A stretch of 64,000 nucleotides of DNA from Theropithecus gelada (GCF_003255815.1 NC_037673.1:162801427-162865426); one strand, 5' to 3'. Shown: positions 35,400 through 48,640, numbered from the stretch's first letter. Notes: generated by a model from the letters alone, not told the origin. Made by a program: numbers and translations.

Positions 35400-35850
35400 T
35401 GAGTTTCCCTGGACTGCTATAAGAAATTGTCACAAACTGAGTGGCAGGAAACTACAGAAATGTATTGCCTCACAGTTCTGGAGGCTAGAAATCTGAAATG
35501 AAGATGTGGGCAGAGCCCTGTTCCCTCTAAGGCTCCAAGGACTAGCCCTTGCTTGCCTTCTCCTCACTTTTGGTGGCTCCCAACAAGCCTTGGCACTCTT
35601 GGGCTTATCCATATCTCACTCTTGTCACCGCCTCCATTTTCACTTCTCCTTCCTCCCCGGGTCACTCTCTCCACTGTGTCTGTTCCTTTCCTCTCCTTTT
35701 CTTATAAGGACACCACCAATCATTGGATTTAGGATCCATCTTAACTCAGTAGATGAAATCACCTTATCTTAATTCATTCCATCTGCAAAGATAATATTTC
35801 CAAAGAAGGCTGCATTCTGAGGTTCTGAGTTAGGGTTACCTCAACCACTA
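35400..35850 (+). repeat. ancient interspersed repeat, copy 1 of 2
   Basis: TCACAGTTCTGGAGGCTAGA, CAGAGCCCTGTTCCCTCTAA, TTCTTATAAGGACACCACCA and ATCTGCAAAGATAATATTTC occur in the same order as their counterparts at 59805-60260. The two are diverged copies of one family in the same orientation. Family not assigned. Confidence 0.65.
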
Positions 35851-37019
35851 TACCATCTAAATATCTCTTTCCCAAAAGATCTATTAGGATAACTAGCCTA
35901 ACTAGGAAAACAGCAGGGACAGTCATCTCACTTTTTCTATTTAAGATATTTTAATAACCTGACAGTTGCAAAGACCACAACAAAGGCTCCTAGAAAAAAA
36001 TAATGTGAAAATAAGACAGAGAGCCACAAAGTCATCATATTTCCAGTTTTCACTTTGCCCTTTGATACTTCACACTCACCCCTAACATCAAAGGTGCCTC
36101 ATGGGACTCAGGGCACAGGAAAACGTGCCAGGTGGGGAACAGACACTGTAAAAATATAACACATCTTCTTGGAGCATCAGTTGTGTTCAATTGTTAGTTA
36201 CTGAAAACAACATTTTAGATTAAAATAAACATGACTATTTCTTATACCTTTTCTTTTAACTTTAGCTTTTCAATTACCAGCACCCCGCCGTTCATGGATG
36301 TCCATTTCACTCGCTTCTGAAGTGACGATTTTATAGCAAAAGTTGCTATATATCCTGTATTACCACAATCAGATTAATCTCAACATGCTTGCCATGCAGT
36401 AAAACTTGAATACAGATTTGTTAGATTAATAAACCACTCCGAGAAATTGCTCTGATTCTACTAGTTCCTAAACCAAGATGCTGTTTCAGAGCTTCTCATG
36501 TTTTATAGAGGCCTACGTCTTTTTTCTGTTATCTAAATCTCTTGGCAAGCTCATCTCCCCATCATTGCTCCTGAGCTCTTAACCATTATTTCACCGCCCA
36601 AGTCAAGCAAGAATGAGGTGTTCTGCTTCCAAGATATCTTTTCTACTGAAACTTGAACATGCCACATAGAATACAGTCAGGTGGTAGCAGTTACTTTGGA
36701 CGACTGCCAGGGAAGAATGATTTTATTTTACTGTTTGGTCCATAATCTGCAAACAAAGTCAGTTGCACACAGTGGTTTACTAAATAATTTTCCATCACTA
36801 CCTCCTCCTCTTTCTGCTCCTCTCTACTCTCTATTTCTCTTCTTTCAGGATAGAAGTCTGTAGGTCCTCTAGCCAATTAATTTGCTTTATTTAATAGGTT
36901 TTTAGGTCATGGGGTTTGTTATCTCAGCTTTAGTGTTCCTAACTCTTGACATCAATTCACTCTGCTTACTGCTTCCATTTCACTTATATAAATACAAACC
37001 AATGAGCATTAGCTGAACC
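35851..37019. other. single-copy DNA, no gene seen
   Basis: No recognisable repeat or coding frame. Confidence 0.4.
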
Positions 37020-37335
37020 CTCATCCCAGCATCCTTTTATTAGTTATGGTTCTGCCTAATTTGACGTAAACCAGAGGCACACAAAGGTAGTGGCTCTATT
37101 ATAGAAGTTTTGTTTATCTCTCCTGTAGCAATCTGGAGATAGGTGGGTGGTTAAAAAGTTGCAGTTCTGCGAGAGCCTTCTCCCAGGGATCTGAGTGACT
37201 CCCATCTGCCTGTACCATTTTCTCCTAGAATGCTGTCATTTCTCATGGTCATTTCTCATGGTCAAACCAGCTTATTAGCAACATGTCCACATTCCAGCCT
37301 TTTGGATGGAGAAAAAGAGGAGGTGGAGGGCAAAC
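37020..37335. repeat. probable ancient repeat, family not assigned
   Basis: GCAATCTGGAGATAGGTGGG and CATGTCCACATTCCAGCCTT resemble parts of a common old repeat. Contains a 13-bp tandem duplication, GTCATTTCTCATG twice at 37235-37260. Confidence 0.4.
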
Positions 37336-37340
37336 AACTT

Positions 37341-37631
37341 CTTTTTACTTTTATTTGTTTGAGATAAGAGTCTCACTCTGTCGCTCAGATTGGAGTGCAG
37401 TGGCGCAATCTCGGCTCACTGCAACCTTCGCCTCCCAGGTTCAAGTGATTTTCCTGCCTCAGCCTCCCGAGTAGCTGGGATTACAGAGGCCTGCCACCAC
37501 ACCTGGCTAATTTTTGTATTTTTAGTAGAGACGGGGTTTCACCATGTTGGACAGGCTGGTCATGAACTCTGGACCTCAAATGATCTACCCACCTCGGCCT
37601 CCCAAAGTGCTGGGAGCCACCATGCCTGGCC
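37341..37631 (-). mobile_element. Alu (AluS type)
   Basis: TTTGTTTGAGATAAGAGTCT through the head CATGCCTGGCC. About a dozen bases (the ATTACAGGCGTG segment) are missing near the head. Confidence 0.94.
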
Positions 37632-38990
37632 ACAGCTTCCTTTTAAAACTCCATTAGAAAGTTGCATACATTACTTCTCAGTGAACAAAACATAGTTACA
37701 TGGCCTTACTTTAAGGGAAATACTGTCTCTATCTGGATTTCCCTTTCTAAATAGAAAAGGGAGCTATTGAATCAAGGGAGCAGTTAGTAGTGCCTGCCTA
37801 TTCCGGGTCCTCCTTGACAGTCTCAATTTGGTCTCAACTCCATTCAGAGTTCTCCCTGATGAAGCAATTGTTTACACCCTTCCATTGGTATTTACTGTAA
37901 AATGCATTTAATTATCAATTAAAATGCGTATTCTAATTCTTAAGTCTAAATGAGATTTTTTTCTAATTAGAGTATTAATTACTATGCGTTTCATATAAGT
38001 TACAGAGATTAGCACACAGTAGGCATTCAATAAATACCTTCCTGTTCAAACAACGTGTTGGAAGAGAATCAGGGATATTATACATTCCTGATTGCTTTTT
38101 ATGTCACTTACCCTAATGTGTTTCAAACTTGATTTTCTTCATTAATATTCAAGAGAGACAACTATTATCTTAAAGCAAACTAAACTTTGCTAGCTTCAAA
38201 AGAAGAGATAATAAACTACAGAGCCCACTAAGGGCGCGTGTCTTTGAAGTGAGTATGTAGGAAAGGGGAATTAATCACCAGCATTAACTGTTTCTTGGAG
38301 GCTTAGAGAAAGCACTGTATTTGCAGAAAGGAATCATTCACTTAGAAGAATGGTAGGTAGAGTGATTGGTCAAGAGAGTTACAGAGGTCAATGGCTTTCG
38401 CAGCCAGCGTTGGATGCCAGGGTTTAAGGGGATCTGACCCAAAAGACCTGGGGGCTGGGAAATTGAAGGACCACTGCACAGGAAATGAAGAATATGAATT
38501 TGGAGGTTAGAAGCCTCCTTCAGTGTGAATAATGAGAGTTGCATCATGTAGTGCAAGGCACTTTTTTGTCAGAGTCAATTCCTTTTTCTCTAGGCACTTA
38601 CGACTTTTCAGAGTCAGCTTTACTCAACTTTCTCTGTAGTTGCGCTCATGGTACATATGCAGTACCCCACTTCCTAGTCATCAAAATAGTTGGTGTTTCT
38701 GAAGAACAAATATGCGTGCTGACCTGAAAGATCATGCTACCCTTTGTCTCTAATAAAAAGAAGCTTCTTTGAAAAGGGACTGCATCAGAAAAACAATTTC
38801 TGTGCAATTGAATATATTTGAGGTTGGTTCATTTGCCAGTAAATGGGAATAAGGTTCTAATTATTGTTAACATCTATCAGCTGGTAGATGCTAAAACTAT
38901 TGATATGGTCACATCCTCCTCTGTGTGGTTTGATAGGGTTCTTAGCAAACAGGAACTCCAAGAAACAGGAATGGCTCTCTCCATGCTCCA
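37632..38990. other. mostly single-copy DNA, no gene seen
   Basis: Only a short L2/MIR end at about 38005-38045 (GCACACAGTAGGCATTCAAT) is recognisable. No coding frame with family features. Confidence 0.4.
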
Positions 38991-38994
38991 CAGG

Positions 38995-39165
38995 GAGACA
39001 GTACAGTAGGTAAGAGCTGGGGTTCTGGAGTCAGAGTGATGAGGTTCTGATCTCAGCGCCCCCATCCCCATGGCTGTGGGGTTTCGAGCAAACACTAAAT
39101 CACTCCAAGTCTCAATGCCCTCCTCTATAAAGTGGGAATAATAACAGCACTTACTTTCACGGTCC
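38995..39165 (+). mobile_element. MIR SINE
   Basis: CAGTACAGTAGGTAAGAGCT, TTCTGGAGTCAGAGTGATGA and TCTATAAAGTGGGAATAATA follow the MIR order. Confidence 0.82.
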
Positions 39166-39289
39166 TGCCCAAAAACAAGTCAGCTCCTCATAGGAATCCA
39201 TGCTTTTGTGCCCCACTTCCCAGCTGTCATTTTTGCCGACCCCCTGTGTCCCTCACTTTCCCCACGGGGCATTGTTGCGAAGTCAGAAT

Positions 39290-39509
39290 GATCTTTGGGA
39301 ATGCTAAATGAGATCATGTCACTCACCTGCATAGGACTCTCTGATGAGTTTGCATTTACTCAGAATAAACTCTAAATCCCTGTCCGGGTCTATAAGGCTA
39401 TAGAACTATCTGGCCCTGGTGCCTCTTTTACCCTCCCAGACCTGGCCCCAACTGCACTGACTTTCTTCCCGTTTTCTAGCATGCTAAACTCATTCTCCTC
39501 ATAAGGTAT
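39290..39509 (+). mobile_element. L2 LINE, part 1 (split by an LTR)
   Basis: ACTCAGAATAAACTCTAAAT, AAGGCTATAGAACTATCTGG and TGCACTGACTTTCTTCCCGT are L2 landmarks. The element stops at the LTR edge and resumes at 40142. Confidence 0.75.
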
Positions 39510-40141
39510 TGTCAGAGGCATTTGAACCAGAGCCACTCCATCTTGAATAGGGGCTGGGTAAAACAAGGCTGAGACCTACTGGGCTTGATTCTCAGAAGGT
39601 TAGGCATTCTAAGTCACAGGATGACATAAGAGGTCAGCAAAAGATAAAGGTTATAAAGACCTTGCTGATAAAACAGATTGTAGTAAAGAAACCAGCCAAA
39701 ACCCACCAAAACCAAGGTGGTGACAAGAGTGACCTCTGGTTGTCCTCATGGCTCATTATATGCTAATTATAATGAATTAGCATTCTAAAAGACACTCCCA
39801 CCAGTGCCATGACAGTTTACATATGCCATGGTAATGTCAGGAAGTTGCCCAGTGCATTCTAAAAACGGGAGAAAGGAGGCCTCAGCTCCCCCTATTGTCT
39901 ACCCCTTTCCTTGAAAACTGGTCAATAACCACCCTCTGTTTAGCATATAATCAAGAAATAACAATAAGTATAAGCAGCTGAGTGGCCCATGCCACTGCTC
40001 TACCTATGGAGTAGCCATTCTTTTATTCCTTTACTTTCTTAATAAACTTGCTTTCAGTTTACGGACTTGCCAAAACTCTTTCTTGTGTGAGATCCAAGAA
40101 CCTTCTCTTGGAGTCTGAATTGGGACCCCTTTCTGGTAACA
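39510..40141 (+). mobile_element. solo LTR of a class I endogenous retrovirus
   Basis: 632 bp from TGTCAGAGGC to GGTAACA, with the TG...CA ends of retroviral LTRs. An AATAAA at 40041-40046 lies about 100 bases before the end and TCTTGTGTGAGATCCAAGAA follows. It sits inside an L2 that continues on both sides. The flanking 4-mers GTAT and GTTT could be a mutated 4-bp target duplication. No gag, pol or env DNA is present. Family name not assigned. Confidence 0.75.
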
Positions 40142-40490
40142 GTTTGGTGCCTGAAACCCTCTACTCTCTTCTTGCAGCTGGCTTCTTATAACTTTCTGAC
40201 TTCAGCTCAGATGTCACCAAAAGAAGGCTTTTTCAGACAGACCATTCATTCATCTAATTAGCTTCCTCTTAGTTACTGCCTGGCACATCACCGGGTTTAA
40301 TTTCTCTCGGAGACCATCCAGCTATCCTAAATCATCCGATTGACTATTTTTCTACATGTTTATGTTCTATCTCCCTCACTTGAAAGGTAAGCCAGGCCTC
40401 TTTCTGCTTTTTCCTCTTGTTTTCCTGACACTTAGAAGAGTTCTTGGGACATAGTAGGTACTCATTATTTGTTCAACGAAGGAATGTTTA
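40142..40490 (+). mobile_element. L2 LINE, part 2
   Basis: Resumes with CTTCAGCTCAGATGTCACCA and runs through AGAGTTCTTGGGACATAGTA to TTATTTGTTCAACGAAGG, the L2 3' end. Confidence 0.78.
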
Positions 40491-41989
40491 TCCAGCAAAT
40501 GAATGAATTGGCATCTTATAAGTTTGTACAAAAAATTAATTGCAAGAGGCACAAAGCATCTATGGTGGTGTTGGATGCATAGTAAGTACCCATGAAATGC
40601 TAGAGATTGTAGTTATTATGAACCTTCAGTACTGTGCCATCTACCCAAATCCCATTGCAGATACTCCACATCCATAGTTCCTTGCAATCCTCCTGTAAAG
40701 AGTTTTTCCCCTAATCCTAGGGATTCACAAAGTCAAATATAGTTTAATGTATTTTAATACATAGAAATTAGGTAGCAGTGGTATTCATCCATGCTATCAA
40801 ATCAGTTGTGTAGGAATTTATTTTATTTTATTTCATTTTGTATCTGTAGAAATAGCTGCTGTTGCGGACGAAGCATGGGTATAAAGTAGCAAGAGGTGCA
40901 AACTTTGGAAAAAATTAGATATAGGTTCTCATCCCGTGTCTTTTAGTATTTTCTGTCTGTGTGGACTCCAGAAACTTCTCCGGTCTTTATAATGTCCCCT
41001 CTTAGTCTTGTTTTAAAAGATTACATTAAAAGAGCTATTGCATATAGAGTGTTGATGGCACACAGTAGGAGCCCAATTCCTGGGGCTATTATTAATATGA
41101 ATAATGATTTTCATGCACTTAACCAAACTTCCAAACTTCCAGGCATGGATATTTTTCCAAATACCTTTCCAACTAGCAGCACCTACAAGATTGCTCTCTC
41201 TAGAGTATGTGCTGGGTGGAATTTAAGCGAAAGTGGAAACCAGCCTGTTTGCTTTTTTTCTTCCAATCAAAAGATAAATGCTCATCTTTGACAATCTCAC
41301 TGACTGTGAGGCCACACCACCAGGCTGGTAAAGAAAGACTTTCCTCCTGAATTAGAGAGTCAATGCAATTCAACATTATGGTTGACCAGCTTTCTAAATC
41401 ATGAGAAATAAAGACATTGCCATTTTTAGTTCAGAGAACTGTACCCCTGACTGTGCGTGGAGGATAATAATTGAAAAAGTGCATAAAATGAAATAATCGC
41501 TTCCTTAGGTCTTCTTGGTGCACAGTTTACTACAGGCTTAGGTTGCACTCAATGGTGTGGAATGTACTAAATGGGAATTAGAAGCTAAGATCCCTTTAGA
41601 CTATGTTGTAGGGGGCGTGGATGATTTTAAACAATATTCTAGGCTGTGCTGCTGATGCCTGGAAATATTTTAAGACCAGGTCTGTACTGAGGGAGCACAT
41701 GCTGCTTTCAAGGCTAGTATTTACACAATTCAGGATAAAATGAAATTAATCCCACTCTTGAGGAGGATAACTTGGGAATTTTAAAACACTCTGTTTAAGG
41801 ACCCATAGGGAACATTTAGAGTCTATCTATGGAATGTGAAAAATGGCCATTCTTCGCATATTTAGAAGTAATGACCACAGCCAAATATAAAGAGATGAAT
41901 AAGACAGAAAAAAGACTGTCAATGGTGGTGATAATGATTGAGAGAAGAGAATTAAAAATTAAACAGAACTTTCAATAAAAAGATAAACA
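40491..41989. other. mostly single-copy DNA with MIR scraps, no gene seen
   Basis: Short MIR/L2 ends at about 40560-40620 (GGATGCATAGTAAGTACCCA) and 41020-41105 (GGCACACAGTAGGAGCCCAA). No credible coding frame. Confidence 0.4.
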
Positions 41990-42297
41990 GGCCAAATGTG
42001 GTGGCTCATGCCTGTAATCCCAACACTTTCGGAGGCCAAGGAGGGCAGATGGCTGTCTTGAGCTCAGGGGTTCCAGACCAAACTGGGCAACATGGCAAGA
42101 CCCCATCTCTACAAAAAATTTTTAAAAAATTAGGCATGGTGGTGGGTGCCTGTAGTCCCAGCTACTCGGGAGGCTGAGATGGGAGGATCACTTGAACCCA
42201 GAAGGCGGAGGTTGCAATGAACCGAGATCACGTCACTGCACTGTAGCCTGGATGACAGTGAGACTCTGCCTGAATAATAATGATAATAATAATAAAA
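41990..42297 (+). mobile_element. AluJ
   Basis: GGCCAAATGTGGTGGCTCAT to a tail of (AAT)n. The GAGCTCAGGGGTTCCAGACC and CTGGGCAACATGGCAAGACC segments indicate AluJ. Confidence 0.94.
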
Positions 42298-42384
42298 CAA
42301 TAGAAAGCAGATATTTTGTAAGCAGTCATTATGATCATTCTATTCTGTTAATGGAAAATCCATACTCTGTAAAAATTTTAAAGA

Positions 42385-43105
42385 CATTTACAATATTTAT
42401 TCTGAGCCAATTTGAGTGACGGTGACCTGGGGAAAACACAAACCCAAGAAGCCCTGAATAACTGGTCCTGAGCCAGTCAGATTACAGTCTGATTTTACAT
42501 ATAGGTTAGGGAGGCAGGTGTTACAGGCAAGACATAAATCAATACATGGAAGCCATACATTGGTTCAGCCCCCAAAAGCAGGATATCTTGAAGCAGAGGG
42601 CTTACAGGTTATGGGTGGATTCAGAGACTCTTTAATTTGCAATTGGTTGAAGGAGTAAGGCTGGGTCTAAAACTTGGAGTCAGCAGAAAGGAATGTTTAA
42701 ATTAAGATAGGCATGTGATGTCAGAGTCAGCCACAACATACGGGGTTAGAAAGACCTTTTTAGCCAGACCGATGTCCTGCAGGCATGGCTTAACCCTTGC
42801 CTGGCATGCCCTTGGGTCTTGTTTATAATTTGGTATCTTACTGTCACAGAGTCTGCTTCATCAGTCTTGGGATCTCTATTTAACATGAATGCTGGCCAGC
42901 GTTGTGTCTAAACTCTAAAAGGGAGAGAGTATAAGGAGGCAGATCTGGCCTCCCTTCCTGTCATGGCCAGGAACTCAGTTTTTAGGGTTTCTCTGGAATC
43001 CATTTGGTCAACCGGGTGAGGCAGGTGGCAGGGGGGTGAGGATCGGGGGCTGGTCCATTCACTCAGTGGAAGGCTTAGGATTTTATTCTTAGTTTACAAT
43101 TCACA
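42385..43105. repeat. LTR-like ancient repeat, family not assigned
   Basis: Begins TATTCTGAGCCAATTTGAGT and ends with GGAAGGCTTAGGATTTTATT and TTAGTTTACAATTC. It contains AGAAAGGAATGTTTAAATTA and TCATGGCCAGGAACTCAGTT. I recognise this as high-copy repeat text of LTR character but cannot name it reliably. Confidence 0.5.
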
Positions 43106-44215
43106 TCATTCATTTAACAGATATTTGAATGCCTTCTTTACTGGAGCTATAGTGATCAGAAATAAATTTCATCTGGAAACAAATGAATTAACAATTATGT
43201 CATAGAAAGTGCATTAAATAAATTTTGTGAAGGAAGACTGTGAGTAGTAACAGAACATAGGCTAGCCACACAGTTACTCAATTATTCTGTCCTTCCTTAG
43301 GTTAGTAAAGACAATAGAGGCATCCAAGTAATGAGCATAAATTCTTTAGGCAGAGGAAAGAAACAATTAGTAATGGCCTGGCTCTTGGAAAACCTTCTGC
43401 TTACACACTCCCTTTAGCCCCACTATTTTGCATAAGAAAGGAGAATCTGCCCCAAGGTAAATTTTTTTCTCTAGATGCCAAAAACTGATGTCTTTTCTTT
43501 CCTTTTTTAAAATAAAAACTCATGGTTAATACAATTAGGCACATTTATATTTTCAAAAAGGTATTTCTATTCAGTATCACCTACATATCTAAGTATTCTC
43601 CAGCTATTCAATTTTAAATTTATCCTTTTTTTTTTCAGTTGAATCTTTTCTTGGATAGGCAATTAAGGAATGGTTCAGAAGTGGCATTTGAAACCCACTG
43701 TACTTTTTTGAAAATAGAATTCATCATTCCCTCAGCTAATGTGTATGAGGTATTTAAATTTTAAAAGATGGCCTTGCTGGTTGTACATGACACCAAGAAC
43801 AGGCAAAGCTAAAATCTTGAAAGGTAGCACACCATGTTATCAAATGCTCTTTTCCCTTCTGGGTAGTATTACTTACACTGTGCAAATATGTTATGCAAAA
43901 TAATCTTAAAACTGATTCTGCATCTTTGCCTCAGGTTCATACAATATTCATTGAAAGTTTTACAAAAAAAGAAATTAATTTAGTATAAAAATCAAGCATT
44001 TTAAAATGCCCATGTATATCAATGCAACAACATTCCAAATGCAGCCTCAGAAAAAGCAAGGAGGAGTTCAGATCAGAATTTCATACTTTTTATTTAATTA
44101 CTTGTGTGTACGTGTATGTTTCTAGCATTCAGTGGTAACATGAAACCTGAATGTAAAAAGTTCTGACTCTTGCTAATTTCATGGCCCTGGACAAGTCACT
44201 GTAATCTATGAGGTT
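43106..44215. other. single-copy DNA, no gene seen
   Basis: No named repeat and no credible frame. Confidence 0.4.
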
Positions 44216-44225
44216 CATTTATCTG

Positions 44226-44537
44226 TTTTTTTTCTATTTTTTATTTTTATATTTTTGAGATGGAGTCTCACTCTGTTGCCCAGGCTGGAGTGCAGTGGTG
44301 GGATCTCGGCTCACTGCAAGCCCCGCCTTCCAGATTCATGCCATTCTCCTGCCTCAGCTCCCAAGTAGCTAGGACTACAGGCACCCACCACCACGTCTGG
44401 CTAATTTTTCTGTGTTTTTAGTAGAGACGGGGTTTCACCATGTTAGCCAGGATGGTCTCGATCTCCTGACCTCGTGATCCACCCGCCTCGGCCTCCCGAA
44501 GTGCTGGGATTACAGGCGTGAGCCACCGCACCCTGCC
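44226..44537 (-). mobile_element. AluY-like
   Basis: Poly(T)-rich tail, then TTGAGATGGAGTCTCACTCT through ACCGCACCCTGCC. GCAAGCCCCGCC and the GATTCATGCCATTCTCCTGC segment point to AluY. CATTTATCTGTT and CATTTGTCTGTT flank it, a target-site duplication with one change. Confidence 0.95.
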
Positions 44538-44613
44538 CATTTGTCTGTTATTTAAATGCTACCACTAACGCTAACACCAGCTCTTTCATGAGGCTGTTTT
44601 AAAGATGAAATGA

Positions 44614-45654
44614 AATATAAGAAACTCATACAATACTATAGGAAAAAAAGGCTAATAATCTGGTTAAAAAATGGGCAAAAGATCCGAATAGACATTTCTC
44701 AAAGGAAGGCATACACATGGCAAACAGGTATATGAAAGTTGCTTAAAATCGCTGATCATCAGAGAAATGTAGATGAGAACTACAATGAGGTAGCATCTCA
44801 CCCCAGTTAAAGTGGCTTTTATCCAAAAGGTAGGCAATAAAAAATGCAGGCAAGAATGTGAAGAAAAGGGAATCCCCATACACTTTTGGTGGGAATATAA
44901 ATTAGTACAACCACTATGGAGAACAGTTTAGAGGTGCCTCAAAAAACTAAAAACAGAACCACCATATGATCCAGCAGTCCCACTGCTGGGTATATACTTG
45001 AAAGAAAGGAAACCAGCATATGAAAGAGATGTCTGCACTCCCATGTGTATTGCAGCACTGTTCAGGATAGACAAGATTTGGTCCATCAGTAGATGAATGG
45101 ATAAAGAAAGTGTGGTACATATTCACAATAGAGTACTATACTGCCATAAAAAAGTATGAAGATCCTGCCATTTGCAACAACATGGACGGAACTGGAGGTC
45201 ATTATGTTAAGTGAAATAAGCCAGGTATGGTACGGCAAACTTTATATATTCTCACTTATTTGTGGAAGCTCAAAATTAAAACAATTCAATTCATGGAGAT
45301 AGAAAATAGAATGATGTTTACCAAAGGCTGGGAAGGGTAGTGGGTGGGAGGGAAGTGGGGATTATTAATGGGTATAAAAATATAGTTAGATAGCATAAAC
45401 AAGATCTAGTATTTGATAGCACAACAGGGTGACTACAGTCAGGAACAGTTTATTATTCATATGAAAATAATTACAATAGTGTAATTACATTGTTTCTAAC
45501 ACACACAAAAAAGGATAAATTCTTGAAATGATGGAACCCCATTCACCCTGTGACTATGACTATTATACATTATATACCTTTATCAAAATAGCTCATGTAT
45601 CCTATAAATGTTTACACCTACTATATACTCACAAATATTAAAAATTGAAAAAAT
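44614..45654 (+). mobile_element. 5'-truncated L1 (L1PB/L1MA type)
   Basis: About 1.04 kb of ORF2 C terminus and 3'UTR: AAAAAATGGGCAAAAGATCC, GGTGGGAATATAAATTAGTA, CCCACTGCTGGGTATATACT, then a 3'UTR with GTGGGTGGGAGGGAAGTGGG. ORF2 is broken by substitutions. ATGAAATGA at 44605-44613 recurs at 45655-45663, a likely target-site duplication. Confidence 0.88.
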
Positions 45655-45663
45655 ATGAAATGA

Positions 45664-47495
45664 CATCATACTGAAGTTTTAGTGCTGTGAAAACGAGAAA
45701 ATGTTATATAAATGTAACTCATTAAATTTATAATGAGTAAACTTCTCTGACCTGTACACAGTGGTTTGGAGAACCTGTCAAGGATACCAACATTACATAT
45801 AAAAACAAAAACAAGTCATAGAGAACCTTGATTCCTTTGTATATGTAGACAGTGTGATTTTGTTCATTTGGCTGGGCCAGATAAATGAGTTCATATTTTT
45901 ATTTGTACACAATAAGGTACCTTTTCTAAAGTCTCTGCAACTTTAGGAGTTTTCCATTTATTGGACAAGTATACAGTAGACTCCTGAATCTTCTATAATT
46001 TTAATATTTGAGACTTGTAAGCTTTATATTTCTGATGTTGCAATTATATGGATTGGAAAGTATTACATGATTGTGAACCATCTTATGTAAGCAAATTTTT
46101 AAATGAATTTTCATTGTGTATTTTATCTTATAATCCTGAGATACAAAATTACATCAGATGCCTCATCTTTTGAAAGAGATTTTTTATTATTAATCCCTCC
46201 TGTAAATCATAAGATGAACTTTTTTTTTCCATTTTCTATTAAAGCTGCTTTGCTCATTGACTTTTATACTTTACAAGTTAGTTTTTACACAATTTAGGTT
46301 TTATCAGTTAGTGGATTCACTTTCTTTGTCCAGAGTATCACTGAGTGTCATTAAGTGATCATTCCATTGGGAAGTCTTGGAGGCCCCCTAAATCTTTGCT
46401 CCTGACCTGATTTTACACTAATGGATTATTCTGCCCTTTGGCAATTAGATATATTTGGCCTGAAAGCAAAATTGTCACTAAGTAAGTAAACATTACTAAT
46501 AAACCACCATTTATTTATTTCAATGTTTGTGTGGCAGATGATGACTTTCCCAATACAAGCACTTTACAATAAGTTTCTTATTTCTTGTCTATATGAACAG
46601 CAGAATAAAAAAGATTTCATTCACATAATGCAGATGAGATGAATTACATGGCGAAAATTAAATATTTTGGATTTTTCATAAGAGTGCCAGAATTCAAGTT
46701 AAAAATTACTCATCTATATAATTTGCTTTCTTGAAGACCATACTTTTGTATTTGTTTATGTGTATCATTAATTGATACTCACATGCTCATAGTTCAACAG
46801 TTATATGACTCAACAGTTGTACTGGGGAAAGGAAATGCAGTAATCCTTATGCCCCAGGTACCAAAGTGCCTAATTGAAATGCACTACAAGGAAAAGTCAA
46901 GTTTATTACCCTTGCCTACAACTTGCAGTGTGACATTTTGCTTTATAGCATTTGGAATCTTTCACCTCCCAAGAACAATGAACTTCAAAAACATAATACA
47001 AGTGGGAAAATTGCCTTAAAAATGTAATTTTAGAAATGATTCTTTGGAAACACTGTTAAACGAGAAAGTCTGATAAAAAGATGAAACTAATATTCCATTC
47101 ATCTTCTATTGATTCATATTTAAACCCAATGTAAAGTTCAGATGTTTAGGGGAAAGAGAAATAAAAATATGTTGATTAAATGAAATAAGTCAGGATGATT
47201 CCTCAAAGTTTAAGTCAAATATCCCCATTTGAGAGTCTTTAGTGTGTGACTTGTGATTTTTTTTTTTTCCTTTGTTGATTTTTGTTGTTGCTTTCTCTGG
47301 GTTAAACATATTTCAAGGAAAGTAACATAATTCTCAAATCCATAACTTCCTCAGGTGATTCCATTTTCTTTTAATATGGGGTAACTTATTCAAACACACA
47401 CACAAAAACAAATAAATTCTATTGTAAAGGGAGGGTAATCTGAGCAGTGGGGCAGTGGTAATCCTAAGCATTAGACTTCAGGTTGCAGATGGGGC
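45664..47495. other. single-copy DNA, no gene seen
   Basis: AT-rich stretch without a repeat I can name and without a credible frame. Confidence 0.4.
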
Positions 47496-47499
47496 TTCC

Positions 47500-47645
47500 A
47501 CAATAATAATTATAACCAGCAATAGTGAGGGCACTGTATGAAGGATTTTACATATATTACATCAGTTCATCCTCCAATCAGTACTGAGAGATGCGTATAT
47601 TTATTACTCCCACTTTACACATGATGCACTCAACGTTTTGCACTG
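47500..47645 (-). mobile_element. MIR SINE fragment
   Basis: CACAATAATAATTATAACCA, TCATCCTCCAATCAGTACTG and TATTACTCCCACTTTACACA in reverse MIR order. Confidence 0.65.
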
Positions 47646-47837
47646 ACTATGCTCTCAGTTTGAGGACAAACTTCTTCCCACAGGGTCCATCTACTCATAC
47701 CCCAAAGAAACTTAGAACAAACCACTTCAAATAAACATAATCTAAGTAAAAAACAGCCTACTCTCTGTGCAGGCATTATTTTGTAAACTCCCACACTTTT
47801 TGTGGCTACCCACTACCCCTTCCTTTAATTTCTAATC

Positions 47838-48137
47838 TTTTTTTTTTTTTTTTTTTTACGACAGAGTCTCACTCTTCACCCAGGTTGAGGTGCAGTGGTG
47901 CCATCTTGGCTCACTGCAACCTCTGCCTCCCAGGTTCAAGCGATTCTCCCGCCTTGGCCTCCCGAGTAGCTGGGATTACAGGCACCTGCCATCACGCCCA
48001 GCTAAATTTTGTATTTTTATACAGATGGGGTTTCCACTATTTTGGCCAGGCTGGTCTCCAACTCCTGACCTCAGGTGATCCACCCGCCTTGACCTCCCAA
48101 AGTACTGGGATTACAGACATGAGCTATCACGCTGACC
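47838..48137 (-). mobile_element. Alu (AluS type)
   Basis: Poly(T) of about 20, then GACAGAGTCTCACTCTTCAC through the head at GCTGACC. Moderately diverged. Confidence 0.95.
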
Positions 48138-48640
48138 TTAATCAATTTTCTCTTAATCCCTTACCATAGTCAAATTACGGAGCCAGCACTAAAGAAAAAC
48201 CAAGCTAATGTTTCCCATTTCCAAGGCAACCTCCAAGCCCTGTATCTTCCACAGTGTCAGCTTCCAAGTTGTTTTCAACAATCAATGGGAATTTTCAACT
48301 TTTTAAAAATTTACTGAGAACAAAACAGAAATCAAAATTCTGAAACTCACCTCTTAACATCGTAGCGAAGATTGACCCAAGCTGTGGCACCAGATCTAAG
48401 TTCTAAGGAGCACGGAGGTTAAGAGCTTGCCACCCTACGAGTTCAAAATCCCAGACAATTTTCATAAATTGATTATTTACAAACAGCAAAACAAAACAAA
48501 TAAGTGCTCAGAGAATTTGTCAACTTTCTTCAGTCAACACTGACAGTGTTTTAGCTTCTCCTAATTTTTTTATTTTTGTAAGTAAAATTGAAAAATAAAC
48601 TGAACTCTGAAAATGCCCAAGGGCCACAAATTTAAAATGA

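Noticed and set aside
40142..40163. Possible retroviral primer-binding site after the LTR (TTTGGTGCCTGAAACCC)
   Set aside because: The same bases fit the continuation of the interrupted L2 (a form of CTGCCTGGAAC). No internal retroviral DNA follows, so a solo LTR is simpler.
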